Shown here: piece after piece, positions 43,759 through 53,762 of the stretch
Numbering within the stretch: the first letter of the stretch is position 1
How the letters are laid out: each line of letters begins with the position of its first letter
NCBI GenBank assembly: GCA_018136815.1
Contig: CM030940.1
Location: 306,443 to 370,442, forward strand
DNA from: Isochrysis galbana
Lineage: Eukaryota > Haptophyta > Isochrysidales > Isochrysidaceae
DNA length: 64,000 bases
Direction: 5' to 3'
Position numbers and translations under genes: made by a program
Notes under the pieces: generated by a model
What the model was told of the DNA's origin: nothing
What the model saw: the letters and a program-made list of their open reading frames with translations, nothing else
Databases searched by the model: none

Positions 43759-43924
43759 TCAGGCTTTTACGACATCGAAAAGAAGTTCAAGCTGACACAC
43801 GAGGAGTGCGGTATACATACAATGCACTCATTGAAGACGATCCTTTCAAGACAAGTGTGAGGAGGCTTCCTAAGGGAGGTGGTGAACGCATTCCCCAATC
43901 TCAAGTTCCTCAAGCTTGAGGTGG

Positions 43925-44425
43925 ATTTTTTTGTACCGACGCATTGCGTATTGGGAAACGAGGGGTACCAAATGAAGGCAAACGACCTTTTGTTGTGTTG
44001 CTGGAGGCCGCAAAGGCCCCCATGAGTGAGAGATTGTTGTGTGAAGTGCCCGCCCCCGAGGGGTGCACTGACGGTAGGAGTTGCCACCATGGGGGTGGCA
44101 GCAGTGCTGCCACCTCCCATGGGGGGTCCTTGGTTTGGTGGAGAAGCGGCAGAGTTGGGCGGCAGGGCATTGCCCTGGGTCTGGTTGTCGCACCAGGGAA
44201 CAGCGGACTCTGCCTGTTCCCTGGTGCTGTGTCTGCTTGCTACTTGGGAGGCGAGGGAGGTGCCGTCATGTCGACGTCCTCGTCAGGCGGCGCGGAGGCC
44301 TGCGAGCGCTTGGGCTCCGGCGGTTTGGGGCGGCCCCGGTGGGGCGTCGTGGCGGCGGGGGGCTTGGAGGTGGGAGCCGGCGGCGCGCGCTCCATCGCTA
44401 AAACTATAACAATAGTTTTTTCGGA
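43925..44425 (-). mobile_element. Unclassified retroelement-like repeat, copy 3 (broken)
   Basis: On the minus strand it starts with AACTATTGTTATAG, then ATG and the MERAP N-terminus, the hairpin with CAGGGAACAG arms (about 44195-44225), the Gly/Ala-rich segment (STAATPMVATPT), and it ends with GGTCGTTTGCCTTCATTTGG ... GTACAAAAAAATCC. The A-run at the end suggests retroposition. At about 500 bases this may be a near-complete short member. It is broken as a coding sequence. Confidence 0.6.
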
Positions 44426-45094
44426 GAAAGAGAAAGGGAAAAAGGGGCTATGTCGGATAGGGGCAGAAAGTGCCGGTTTAGCAATAGGTGTTAACCGTGA
44501 ATCTTCAGAAGGCAGATTTTTTTTTGCCACGCGGGCGCCACGTTGGGCCGGCCTTACTTACACGTACAGAAAGTATTTGGGCCAAAACAGATGGGAGATG
44601 GGGCGGAATACATGAGACTTGAGATTCGCAAAGCGCAGGCGGACGAGGTGAGTGGGGAGGCGGACGGCTGGGCAGGGGAGAGGACGAGCTGTTTATTTTT
44701 GAGCGGATTGACTGAGAGGCTTATCCGTCGCGTGGCGTGTGGCCTAAATTCCCAGTGTGAGCTCAAACCCAAACCAATCTGACCCGCTGTTCACGGAACA
44801 CGACCTACCTTCCACTCAATCCGATCCCGTGGGCTGGGCGGCGTCGGATACGTGTCGCGCCTTTTGCGCAACGTATCCGATCCTCTGGTCAGTAGCATCC
44901 CTTGGCGAGCTCAAAGCTCTGTAGTGGCACGCAGGTCGGCAGTGCGATCACAATATCCAAGAGGCTTGCACGTGCACGTGATACGAACACTGCGTCCGCC
45001 GGCTGATTCGGTGCCTGGTTGGTAGCGGCAGTTGAGCCTCAAACGCGAGGTGACTGGTGGCTCGCAAGCCGCCGAGCCACCGCACCAGCTCCGC
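44426..45094. other. Gene-free stretch
   Basis: Contains no exon or terminal repeat that I can support. The inverted GTATCCGA words at 44848-44880 (CGGATACGTGTCGCGCC ... GCGCAACGTATCCG) could form a hairpin downstream of the glycosidase-like gene. Confidence 0.4.
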
Positions 45095-46731
45095 TCACTC
45101 CGCTTCGTAGCGTGTCCACTTCTCCCAATTGTCGCCATCGCTCACGGCCATCCCAAGCCCCTGCGTGTCGCCTTCGGCACCACGGCCGACATAATATAGC
45201 CGGGCAGAGCCGTCGCCCATCGGCACAACCCACGGGCGAGAGATGGCAACAGAGTCCCACGCGCCTTCCGTCGTACTTGGTTCGAACACCGGCTGACCGG
45301 AAGGAGAGCGCTCCCACTTGATTCCGTCGGCTGAGGTGGCCATTCCGAACGAGTGCTGACGGTCAGCGTCCACTGCTTCGTAGATCATGACGAAGCGTTT
45401 CCCGTTTGACTCTCCACCAGGCTGCTCGACGACACAGCGCGCGGACACGCCGCCGCAGTCAAAGGTGCCTTCGGCGCCAGGGACAAGGCAGTAGCCAGGA
45501 AGCGGGTCCCACTTGACGCAATCAGATGACCGGGCAATGCCAATCTGCCCATGCCGCGGGCGGGAGAGGCGAGTGAGGGTGGAAGAGCGGGCAGACGGGG
45601 ATAAGGGTGCTTGAGGGAGTGGGGGTGGGGTGAGGAAGCTACGTCGCGCCGCGCCTCTCTGGGGTCAGACTCAAGGGCTGACACACACCTTGAACTTGCC
45701 GTCCAGTTCATCGAGCGCGTGGAAATAGAGCAGCCATGACTCCTCCTCAGGCGACGAGGTCGGCAGTCGGACGGCCTGCAATGTGGAGGCATCCAACAGG
45801 CGGTGAGAGGAGAAGAGACCGGGCGTGGTGCACGCGGGAACGGCGCTCTTGTAGCGGGCTGTGACGAGCGACCAGATCGGTAGCAGCCACCTGCGGCCAT
45901 CCAACAAAGCTCTCGCCATCGCGCGGCTCGAGCGCGGCGCCCGACGCGTGTTCGCCCTCGATCCGGCCCCAGTGCACTCCATCGTTGGAAAGCGCAACAC
46001 CGATGGACATGCGGCCACCAAGGTAGCTCGACGATCCCATGATAGTCTCGGTGCCGTCGCCACCAAAGTAAAACATCCAGTAGAGGCCAAGGCCGTTTTG
46101 GATGACGCGTGAGGACATCACGTGCACGTCGCCTGCGCCCGCGGCCGAGGAGGGGAGTTGGGGGATGGAATGGGGCGCAAGGTCGTCGAGCAATTGCTGT
46201 GCCCGAAACTCGCGCTGCGCGCCTCGGAGAGTTGGGGAGTAGAATGGGGCGCAAGGGCATCGAGCACATGCTGTGCCTGAAACTTGCGCTGCGCGCCTCA
46301 CCGACTCCTACGTGCGTCGTGTCGAATCCCCACCACTCCTCCTGGTTCGGCGCAAGGCACGCTCCTCCCTCTTCGTCCGCCGCGAGCCTCGTCCAGTGGA
46401 TTCCGTCTGTGGACTGCGCCAGTCCGACGGCGCCTGTGGCAAGAGGCACGACACGATCGTCGAAATCCACACTCCGCGCCGAATACCACGCCATCCACCG
46501 GTCTCCCCTCATCTCGTCCGTGAAGCGGCGGACGACGGCGGAGCCGAGGCTCTTTCCATCCCACCACCCTCCCTGCGGGGCCTCCCTCGCGCCGACGGGG
46601 ATCGGAGCGCCAGCGCCGGGGAGGGAGGGCCGGAGGGAAGACGCGTCCGGCCACAGGAGCAGCCCTGGGCCTCGTAGAGCCGAGGCGGCGCACGCGGAGA
46701 GAAGCAAAATCGACGGCCGCACCCACCGCAT
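45095..46731 (-). CDS. Five-bladed beta-propeller glycosidase-like protein
   Basis: Exons 46731-46302, 46132-45891, 45775-45689 and 45544-45095 give 402 aa; all three introns are GT-AG and in phase. MRWVRPSILLLSACAASALR is a convincing signal peptide. The mature part has repeating blade motifs of the GH32/43/68 propeller group: RWMAWYSARS, VGLAQSTDGIHWTRL, LYWMFYFGGDG, IGVALSNDGVHWGRI, SWLLYFHALDELDGK, FGMATSADGIKWERS, ARLYYVGRGAEGDTQGLGMA. Proteins of this type in plants and algae are annotated as arabinanase/levansucrase/invertase-like; many are not biochemically tested. Catalytic acids cannot be assigned by eye. It is likely secreted or in a plastid or lumen. Transcribed divergently from the NDH-2 gene across a 1.07-kb GA/CT-rich spacer. 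Confidence 0.8.
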
Positions 46732-46828
46732 CGCGAGATCCGACGAGGAGAGAGAGAGGGGGGGAGGGAGGGAGGGAGGGAGAGAGAGGGGGGGGGAGAG
46801 AGAAAGGGAGAGAGAGAGAGAGAGAGAC

Positions 46829-46862
<34 letters not shown>

Positions 46863-47211
46863 GAGAGAGAGAATAGAGGGAGAGAGAGAGAGGGAGCGAG
46901 AATGGAGGGAGGGAGAGAGAGAGAGGCAGAGAGAGAAGGAAGGAGGGAGGGGGAGAGAGAGAGAGAGAGGGAGGGAGAGAAGAGAGGGGGAGGGAGGGAG
47001 GGAGGGAGGGAGAGGGAGAGAGAGAGAAGAAGGGAGGGAGAGTACTGTAGTTCGCCGTGCGTGCAGCGTATTCCTATTTCCGTATTTTACGTCCTACTTT
47101 CCCCTATCTAGAGGGCGATCGTGTAGGATGTAGAATGGTGTCTTAGTCTCTCACGCAGGTTTACAAATCAAAGAGGAGCGGGAGAGCGGCGAGAATCTCG
47201 GATCTCCTTTG

Positions 47212-47248
<37 letters not shown>

Positions 47249-47799
47249 GCGCGAAAGAGAAAAACAAAAGTTATCTCCCGTTTTCATTAAGGTGAAAGAG
47301 GGATCGAGGAGCCTCGGCGCAAAGAGAAGGGGGGGGGGGGGGGGGGGGGGGGGGATCTGGAGAGGGAGGAGATCCGAGAGAGAGGGGAGAAGAGAAAAGG
47401 AAGGGAAAGGAGAGAGGAGAGAGAGAGAGGAGAAGAGAGAGAGGAGCGAGAGAGAGGAGCGAGAGAGAGGAGAGGGGAGAGGAGAGAAGAGAGAGAGAGA
47501 GCGAGACGAGAGGAAGAGAAGAGAAAGAATGGAAGAGACCTCGAAACTCAGGGAGAGAGGGAGGGGTGGGAGAGGAGAGAGAGAGAGAGAGAGAAAGGAA
47601 TAAAAGAGAGAGAGAGAGAGAGGGAAAGCCCCCCTCTCCCTCCTCTCTCTCCCTCTCCCTCCCGCCCTCCCTCTCCCTCATCCCGCCACCCTCTCCCTCT
47701 CTGCCTCTCTCTCTCCTCCTCCCTTCTTCTCCTTCCCTCCCTCTCCGCCCCCCCCCCCCCCCCCCCCTTCCCCTCTCTTTTCCTCCCCCCTCCACGCCA
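46732..47799. promoter_or_regulatory. Divergent GA/CT-rich intergenic promoter region
   Basis: The spacer separates two divergently transcribed genes. It is purine-rich on the plus strand from 46740 to 47030 and 47290-47620, then pyrimidine-rich to 47799. Thus each gene has a pyrimidine-rich leader on its own coding strand. A unique AT-richer core lies at 47040-47220. No TATA box is evident. Confidence 0.5.
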
Positions 47800-49536
47800 A
47801 TGCTGACAGTGGCATCGCTGCTCAGCTGCGCTCTCGTTGGCACCACCCTCCGCTCGCCAACGGCCTCGGCGGCGTCTCGCTCGCTGATTCATCTACTCAC
47901 CGACGACGAGTGTAATCTTCCCGACCAGCAGATCGTCTCCCAACCCGGCCTCTCCTCTCGTTTCGGCAAGGCATGGGAAGCTCTGAGTGAAGACGTCGAC
48001 TGGGCGGCGCTTCTCGCGGAGAGAGCTCTCGATGCCTTGGACGATGGCCTAACGCGGCGGCGCGGAGGGGTAGAGGCGGTCGAGACGGACCAGAGGCCGC
48101 GGGTTGTCCTCCTTGGGACAGGCTGGGGCGCGCAGGCCCTCCTCTCACACCTAGACGGAGAGCAGTTCGACGTGACGGTCGTCTCGCCACGAGCCTACTT
48201 CCTCTTCACGCCGATGCTCGCAGGCGCCGCGCTCGGCACGCTTGAGCCGCGCTCGATCATCGAGCCGATCCGCGCCTCAATGCCCAAGCATTCGCAGTAC
48301 TTTGAGGCCGAGGCGACCCAGATTGACGCGGCCGCGCGCGTCGTCTCGTGCGAGTCGACAGCTGACGGCGAGTGCACCAAATTCGATGTGCAGTACGACC
48401 TGTGCGTGGTGGCAGTGGGTGCCGCGCCCAATACCTTTGGCATCCCCGGCGTGCGCGAGCATTGCCTATTCCTCAAGCAGATTGGCGACGCGATGCGCTT
48501 CCGCGAGAAACTTAGCGCCGCGTTCGAGCGCGCCTCTTTGCCCGGGTTGAGCGAGACGAGGCTGGCGGAGTTGCTTACGTTTGTGGTGATTGGCGCTGGC
48601 CCAACCGGCGTCGAACTGTGCGGCGAGCTGCGCGACTACGTCGAGCAGGACGTGCCGCGACTCTACCACCGGCTGCTGCCCCACGTGCGGATCGTGCTCC
48701 TCGAAGCGTCGGACAAGGTGCTGATGGCCTTCGACTCAGATATGCAAGAGGCGGCGCTTCAGCGGCTCAAGGGCAGCGGCGGCGTCAGCGTCGATGTGCG
48801 CACGTCGGCTGGCGTCTCCGAGGTCAAAGAGAAGACCATCATTCTTTCCGACGGAGAGGTATTACCGTACGGCGTCGCTGTATGGGCCGCAGGTGCGCGC
48901 GCGGAGGCTCGGCGCATGCGCGCGCGATTGTGTGCCAACACCCCCCACACACCACTGCTTCCCTCAGGTATCGGCACACTTGACCTTGTGAGCAAGACGT
49001 CGGCTGCCATCCCCGGCCAGGCCGAACATGCGCAGGCGGCACGTGGCCGGCTGGCAGTCGACCAATTCATGCGCGTGATCGGAGCGCCGGGGATGCTAGC
49101 CTTTGGCGACTGCGCACACGTCACGACGGGCGCGCTGCCCGCCACTGCGCAGGTGGCTTCACAGGCAGGCACCTATCTTGGGCGGCTCCTGACGGACGGC
49201 TACGACCTGGCGGCTGACACGCCAGCACCCGTGCTCCCCGAGAGCGCGCCGGGAACGCGCACGCTCCGCTCGATGCTACGCGGCGCCAACAAGGGGGTTG
49301 CGCCGCCCTTCCGCTTCCTCAACCTGGGCATCCTCGCGTATGTGGGCGGCTCGGAGGCACTGGTGCAGGTAGACGTCGGTGGGCAGGGCAAGAAGCTGAA
49401 GAACGCGGGGCGCGCCGGCTTCGCGCTCTGGCGCTCCGTCTACCTTTCCAAGCAGTACGGTCTGCGCAATCGCATGCTCGTCGCCGTCGACTGGCTCAAG
49501 GCGCGCGTCTTCGGGCGCGACATATCGCGGCTCTGA
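47800..49536 (+). CDS. Type II NAD(P)H:quinone oxidoreductase (NDH-2)
   Basis: NDH-2 is a single-subunit flavoenzyme that passes electrons from NAD(P)H to quinone in mitochondria or plastids without pumping protons. The start MLTVASLLSCALVGTT begins a likely targeting peptide. The FAD-binding motif is RVVLLGTGWGAQAL (about residue 102), followed by the family-typical SPRAYFLFTPMLAG and EPRSIIEPIR. The NAD(P)H-binding motif is FVVIGAGPTGVELCGEL (about 260) followed by ...RIVLLEASDKVL. The C-terminal FAD motif is MLAFGDCAHV with a following AQVASQAGTYLGRLL, then the membrane-facing FRFLNLGILAYVGGSEALVQ. A 75-base segment (48893-48967) starts GTGCGC, ends CCTCAG, adds 25 atypical residues and interrupts AVWAAG-IGTLDL; I treat it as an intron, leaving 553 aa. 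No EF-hand insert is seen. Confidence 0.9.
   Translation: MLTVASLLSCALVGTTLRSPTASAASRSLIHLLTDDECNLPDQQIVSQPGLSSRFGKAWEALSEDVDWAALLAERALDALDDGLTRRRGGVEAVETDQRPRVVLLGTGWGAQALLSHLDGEQFDVTVVSPRAYFLFTPMLAGAALGTLEPRSIIEPIRASMPKHSQYFEAEATQIDAAARVVSCESTADGECTKFDVQYDLCVVAVGAAPNTFGIPGVREHCLFLKQIGDAMRFREKLSAAFERASLPGLSETRLAELLTFVVIGAGPTGVELCGELRDYVEQDVPRLYHRLLPHVRIVLLEASDKVLMAFDSDMQEAALQRLKGSGGVSVDVRTSAGVSEVKEKTIILSDGEVLPYGVAVWAAGARAEARRMRARLCANTPHTPLLPSGIGTLDLVSKTSAAIPGQAEHAQAARGRLAVDQFMRVIGAPGMLAFGDCAHVTTGALPATAQVASQAGTYLGRLLTDGYDLAADTPAPVLPESAPGTRTLRSMLRGANKGVAPPFRFLNLGILAYVGGSEALVQVDVGGQGKKLKNAGRAGFALWRSVYLSKQYGLRNRMLVAVDWLKARVFGRDISRL
48893..48967 (+). other. In-frame 75-base intron in the NDH-2 gene
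   Basis: Begins GTGCGCGC and ends CTTCCCTCAG, has a length divisible by three and no stop codon. Family alignment by eye demands its removal because WAAG is normally followed directly by the next conserved strand. Retention would add 25 residues without breaking the frame. Confidence 0.75.
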
Positions 49537-49953
49537 GGGAGGGGGATAGGGGCAGGCGTGGCGCTAGTGCCGGCTCGCCTCTCTGAGCGCTTCAGCCGGG
49601 CGCTAGCGTTCTGGCCGACAACTCGGATCGCGGCCGTCACCGCGGCTCTGTCACGCGGAGGCCGGCCTCAATCGGAAACTGTGCCTTCTGGGATTCCCAA
49701 AGCGGAGCCGGCCCACACACTCGGCTGCTCTTTGCGTATACGCTCGGTCTTTTATTGAAGGTGCTGCATGCCGCATTTACCAAGGGTGGCGCCTCGTCCA
49801 CTGGATGGGCATTAAACGTATGCACATGCCTCGTGTCACATTGCAACGTTATTGGTGACAGGACTTAGGCAAGGCAGTCGCCTATCTTGTGTGCCAGATT
49901 GTTGGTGCTCCTTGCTGCCAAATTTTATGCGATAGATCAGATTTCACATAGCC

Positions 49954-50053
49954 NNNNNNNNNNNNNNNNNNNNNNNNNNNNNNNNNNNNNNNNNNNNNNN
50001 NNNNNNNNNNNNNNNNNNNNNNNNNNNNNNNNNNNNNNNNNNNNNNNNNNNNN
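49954..50053. other. Assembly gap of 100 N
   Basis: A run of exactly 100 unknown bases, probably a placeholder of arbitrary length. Confidence 0.99.
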
Positions 50054-50074
50054 CCAACTCTTGCGGCCCTTGCA

Positions 50075-50490
50075 TTATGATGGCCCCCATCTTCAAGGTG
50101 GTTTTGGGCCTGCCCCCGGGGGCTGTGGGGAGGGGGAGAGGGGGTGGGAGGGGAGGTCTCGTGATGGCCCCCATCTTCAAGGTGGGGCCTGGGGGGGAGA
50201 AGGGGGAGGGGTAGGGGGGGAGGGAGGAAGAGGGAGGGAGGGGTAGGCTGGAAGGGTAGGCTGGGAGTGAGGGTGAGGGAGGCAGGGTGAGGAGGGGCGG
50301 GAGGGGGGAGGGAGAGGGAGGGAGGGAGGGTTGGGGGGGGGGGGGGGAGGAGGCAGGGAGGAGGGAGGGAGAGGGAGGGAGGGGGTCTCATGATGGCACT
50401 CATCTTCAAGGTGGGTTGGGTGAGACGGGAGAGGGGAGGGGGAGGGACCGAAAAGGTCTCACGATGGCACTCATTTTCAATGTGGAGTGG
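50075..50490 (+). repeat. Spaced repeats of a 25-28 base unit
   Basis: The unit GATGGC(C/A)C(C/T)CATCTTCAAGGTGG occurs at about 50079, 50162, 50392 and, changed, 50462, usually preceded by GTCTC. The spacers are G-rich with no other shared text. Confidence 0.7.
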
Positions 50491-50840
50491 GGAGGGAAGG
50501 AGAGGAAGAGGAAGGCATAGGTAGAGAGGCAGCGGCAGGGAGGCAGAGGGAGGGAGGCAGAGGGAGGGAGTTTCTCTCTCGCTCCCTCCCCCCCCCCCCC
50601 CCCCCCCTTCACTTGCACACTCTCCGGCTGCCTCCCCATTCATCCATGACACCTTCCCCAGCACCTCTCGCATTCCTCAAATGGCCGCGCATCATCGTGC
50701 AGCCTGCTCTCCCGATTGAGAAAGGGAATTCGCCCGTCCTGCTGCACATTCATCGCGGCGCGATGGCTGCCACCTCTCTGAGCTCCTGAAACTGCTCCCC
50801 CATCTCGCACGAACCCCTTCCCCTCTTTCGCGCCACAAAG

Positions 50841-53762
50841 GATCTGGCGAAGGAGTACGAGGGCAAGTTGGTGCTGGCCAAGGTGGATGTGCAGAGGGCA
50901 CACGTTGGAGTCCAGATCAGGTCGATGCCTACGTTTCAGTTCTACTTGCAGGTGAGGCGTAGACAGAAAGGGAATCACAGTCTTTATTCTCGCCTCGCTG
51001 GCGCGGATTGCACGCTGCTCTCACAGCGCAGCTATCCTCGCACTCCGCATCGCCGCGAGTATGCCCTCCGTGTTCATCACCACGCGCCCGTCGCGCTGCC
51101 CTGCCACAGGGCAAGCTCGAGCACCAATTCTCCGGCGGCGATGAGCGCGGCTTGCGGCACCACGCCGGGCTGCTAGCGAGCAAGGCCGACGCCCTCAACA
51201 TCGAGGTGCGCGCGCCCTCGCCGGCCGTCCAGGACGCCCCTTTCGGCGCTTCGCCTCCCTCCTCACCCCATCGTGGCAACACTCGCCGGTTGCCGCAGGT
51301 CTCACTCGGCGCGCTTGAGGCCTTTTACCAAAAGTACGACCCAAGCAAGTTGGACAAAGTCGACGAGATTTATGAAAAGTACCCTGCGTATAAGCTTGTC
51401 TCCATCCTCAAGAAGAAGTGCGCCCCCTCCCCCCCCCCCCCCCGCCAGCCGGTCCACGCAGCGGCCACCGCTGCGCTACGCCCGCACGGGACCGCGCGCC
51501 CGCCCCATCGCGAGCCGACTCACCTCATCAGGTATGGTGCGGCGCCTGAGTACACCAAGAAGGTGACTGCGCAGAAGCCCGTGCCGAGCGATGGCTCCGG
51601 CGCGCGTGAAAAGGGAGTCGACATCAAGAAGATGGATCTTGAGGACCTCAAGGCGGAGATCTACCGGCGCGAGTCGCAGATGGAAGAGAAGGAGGCCAGC
51701 ATGCTCGCACGCAAGAACGCGCGCCGGCTCGAGAAGATGGTGGGCAGGCCAAACAACGGCGAGACGGGCACGTCGGCGGCGACACCAGTCAAGATCGCCA
51801 TCCTGGGCGGTGGTCCCGCCGGCGTGACGGCCGCCATCTACGCCGCGCGCGCCGGGCTAAAACCGCTGCTCATCGCGCCGGCAATGGGCGGCCAGCTCAT
51901 GTCCAAGGGTGTCAATGTGGAGAACTATCCCGGGCTCGAGGGCGAATCGGGCGGTGACATCATCAAGAAGATGAAGAAGCAGGCGCGCCCCGCCCTGTCA
52001 CCCACAGTCTTTCCCCACGCCGCGGCCACCCTGTGCGCAGCCAGCCGCTGGACCCCTAGCCCTTCAACGCCCCTCTCCGCCCCCCCTGCCCCCCCCTTCA
52101 CTGCCCGGCGCCCTTTCCACAGGCGATGAAGTTCTCCGCAACGTTTGCGGAGGACTGGGTGACACGCGTCGACCTCTCGACCTCGCCCTTCGTCATCCAC
52201 ACCAACGAATCATCGCTCACGGCCCACAGCATCGTCCTCGCGACCGGAGCCGACTCCCGATGGCTTGGCGTACCTGGCGAGGAGGAGTACAAGGGGGGTG
52301 GCATCTCCTCGTGCGCCACGTGCGACGGCTTTCTCTTCGCTGGCAGGCCAGTTGTCGTGATTGGTGGCGGAGATACCGCGATGGAGGAGGCCTTGGTGCG
52401 TACGCACGACGCGTGCAACACAGCGCGTTGCTCAGCCGCGCGCGAGCTGTTCCCAAGTGCCCCGCGCGCAGCGCCCCTTCGGTGCTGCTGATCGTGCCCG
52501 CCGCTCCGCCATCAACCGCAGGTTCTCGCGCGTACCTCGTCGCACGTCACTCTCATCCATCGGCGAGACACCTTCCGCGCATCCAAGGCAGCGCAAGCCG
52601 CAGTGCTCAACCACCCCAAGATCACCATCATGTACAACTCGGTGATCAAGGAGTTCCAGGTGCGAGGTCGCATGCTTGCCTCGCGCGAGCGCTCATCGCG
52701 GCGCCGTCTACTCGCGTGCACTTTACGCTGGCCCACGTGCCCCGCCCTTCGCCTGCCGACACCACAGGGCGGAGATGTCGAGGCTGGCGGCTCGCTCACC
52801 ACAGTTGTGGTCGCCAGCACAGCCGACGCAAACAACATCACGTCAATCGCCGCCGACGCCGCCTTCGTCGCCATTGGGCACATCCCGAATACGGGCATGG
52901 TGCAGGCGAGTGACGCCCGGCCAGCAGCCGCGCCCCCCTCGTGACTCGTCAACCGGAGCCGCTCCGCCAGCACTCTGCGACGGCACGAACGGTGGGCATT
53001 CCTCCTCAACAGTCCGCATGCCCCCCCCCCCCTTCACCCCTACAGGGCCAGCTCGAGATGACGCCGTCCGGCTACCTAGTCACGCGCCCAGGCTCGACGG
53101 CGACGTCCGTTCCAGGCGTCTTCGCCGCCGGTGACGTCGCGGACTGGACCTATCGGCAGGTGCTGCCGCGCCCAACCCCCGCGCGGCTCGCTGCCACACG
53201 CGCACTGGGGCCGATGGCCGCTCGGTGCCAGCGAGCCTCCTACCCCTGCAACTGCCCCGACCAGCTCCGGTCCCGCGCAAGGCCTGTGCTCGCATCTTGT
53301 CTCCGCGAGCAATCCCGCCCCCTTGCCGGTGAGCGGCTCACTCCCCATGCAGCATCGCCGCACGCTCACGCGCGCTTGCGGTGCGATTCGCAGGCCGTCA
53401 CGTCGGCGGGATCGGGCTCCCAGGCAGCACTCGACGCAGAGCGATGGATCTCCGAGAATGCCATTGGTGGCCTTGAGGACAACGAAGGGGACGGGCAGAC
53501 CGAGGAGTGCCACCCGGAGGACTATGACGGCTGGACCATGAAGCAGGTGCGTTGAGATCAACCGCGGGGCGGGCCATCGGACTGGGCGGCACTGGCTTGC
53601 CGACGGCCGCCGCTCACTCAAGCGCCCGCTCGCCTGACCTTCACTACCACGCAGATCCGGAAGCAGCTCAAAGAGTTGGGGGTCGATGCAGCTGTCGAGT
53701 GCCGCGGTTGTAACGAGAAGAGTCAATTTATCGAGGTGCTCTGCCGCCACGGCGGTGCGTGA
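50841..53762 (+). CDS. Thioredoxin-like / thioredoxin reductase / SAP-like fusion (5' end missing)
   Basis: Exons 50841-50951, 51110-51205, 51299-51417, 51532-51982, 52123-52395, 52522-52659, 52768-52905, 53046-53159, 53394-53546 and 53655-53762 give 566 aa with consistent phases. Introns 51983-52122 and 52906-53045 have GC donors. Parts in order: thioredoxin-fold C-terminal half ([31 protein letters not shown]); a short helical unit ([20 protein letters not shown]); a coiled coil ([20 protein letters not shown]); a bacterial-type thioredoxin reductase with FAD motif [18 protein letters not shown], active site [13 protein letters not shown] motif [23 protein letters not shown] and GVFAAGDV; finally a SAP-like tail with [15 protein letters not shown] and [10 protein letters not shown], resembling the C-domain of MANF/ARMET. 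The exon with the expected WCxxC of the thioredoxin domain was not found upstream. Plant NTRC has the thioredoxin after the reductase; this order is reversed. Confidence 0.85.

Larger units (their letters stand above)
49537..50840. other. Gap and G-rich repeats before the reductase gene
   Basis: Holds the 100-base gap (49954-50053), a spaced repeat array (50075-50490) and a C run (50589-50607). The exon(s) that should carry the start of the thioredoxin-like domain must lie here or in the gap, but I could not identify them. Confidence 0.5.

Noticed and set aside
50075-50490. CRISPR array
   Set aside because: Only four units, variable spacing, low-complexity spacers and a eukaryotic context.
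50790-50840. Selenocysteine-containing start of the thioredoxin domain (in-frame TGA at about 50787)
   Set aside because: The residues around the TGA do not form a WCxxC or CxxU motif, and an upstream intron explains the break better.
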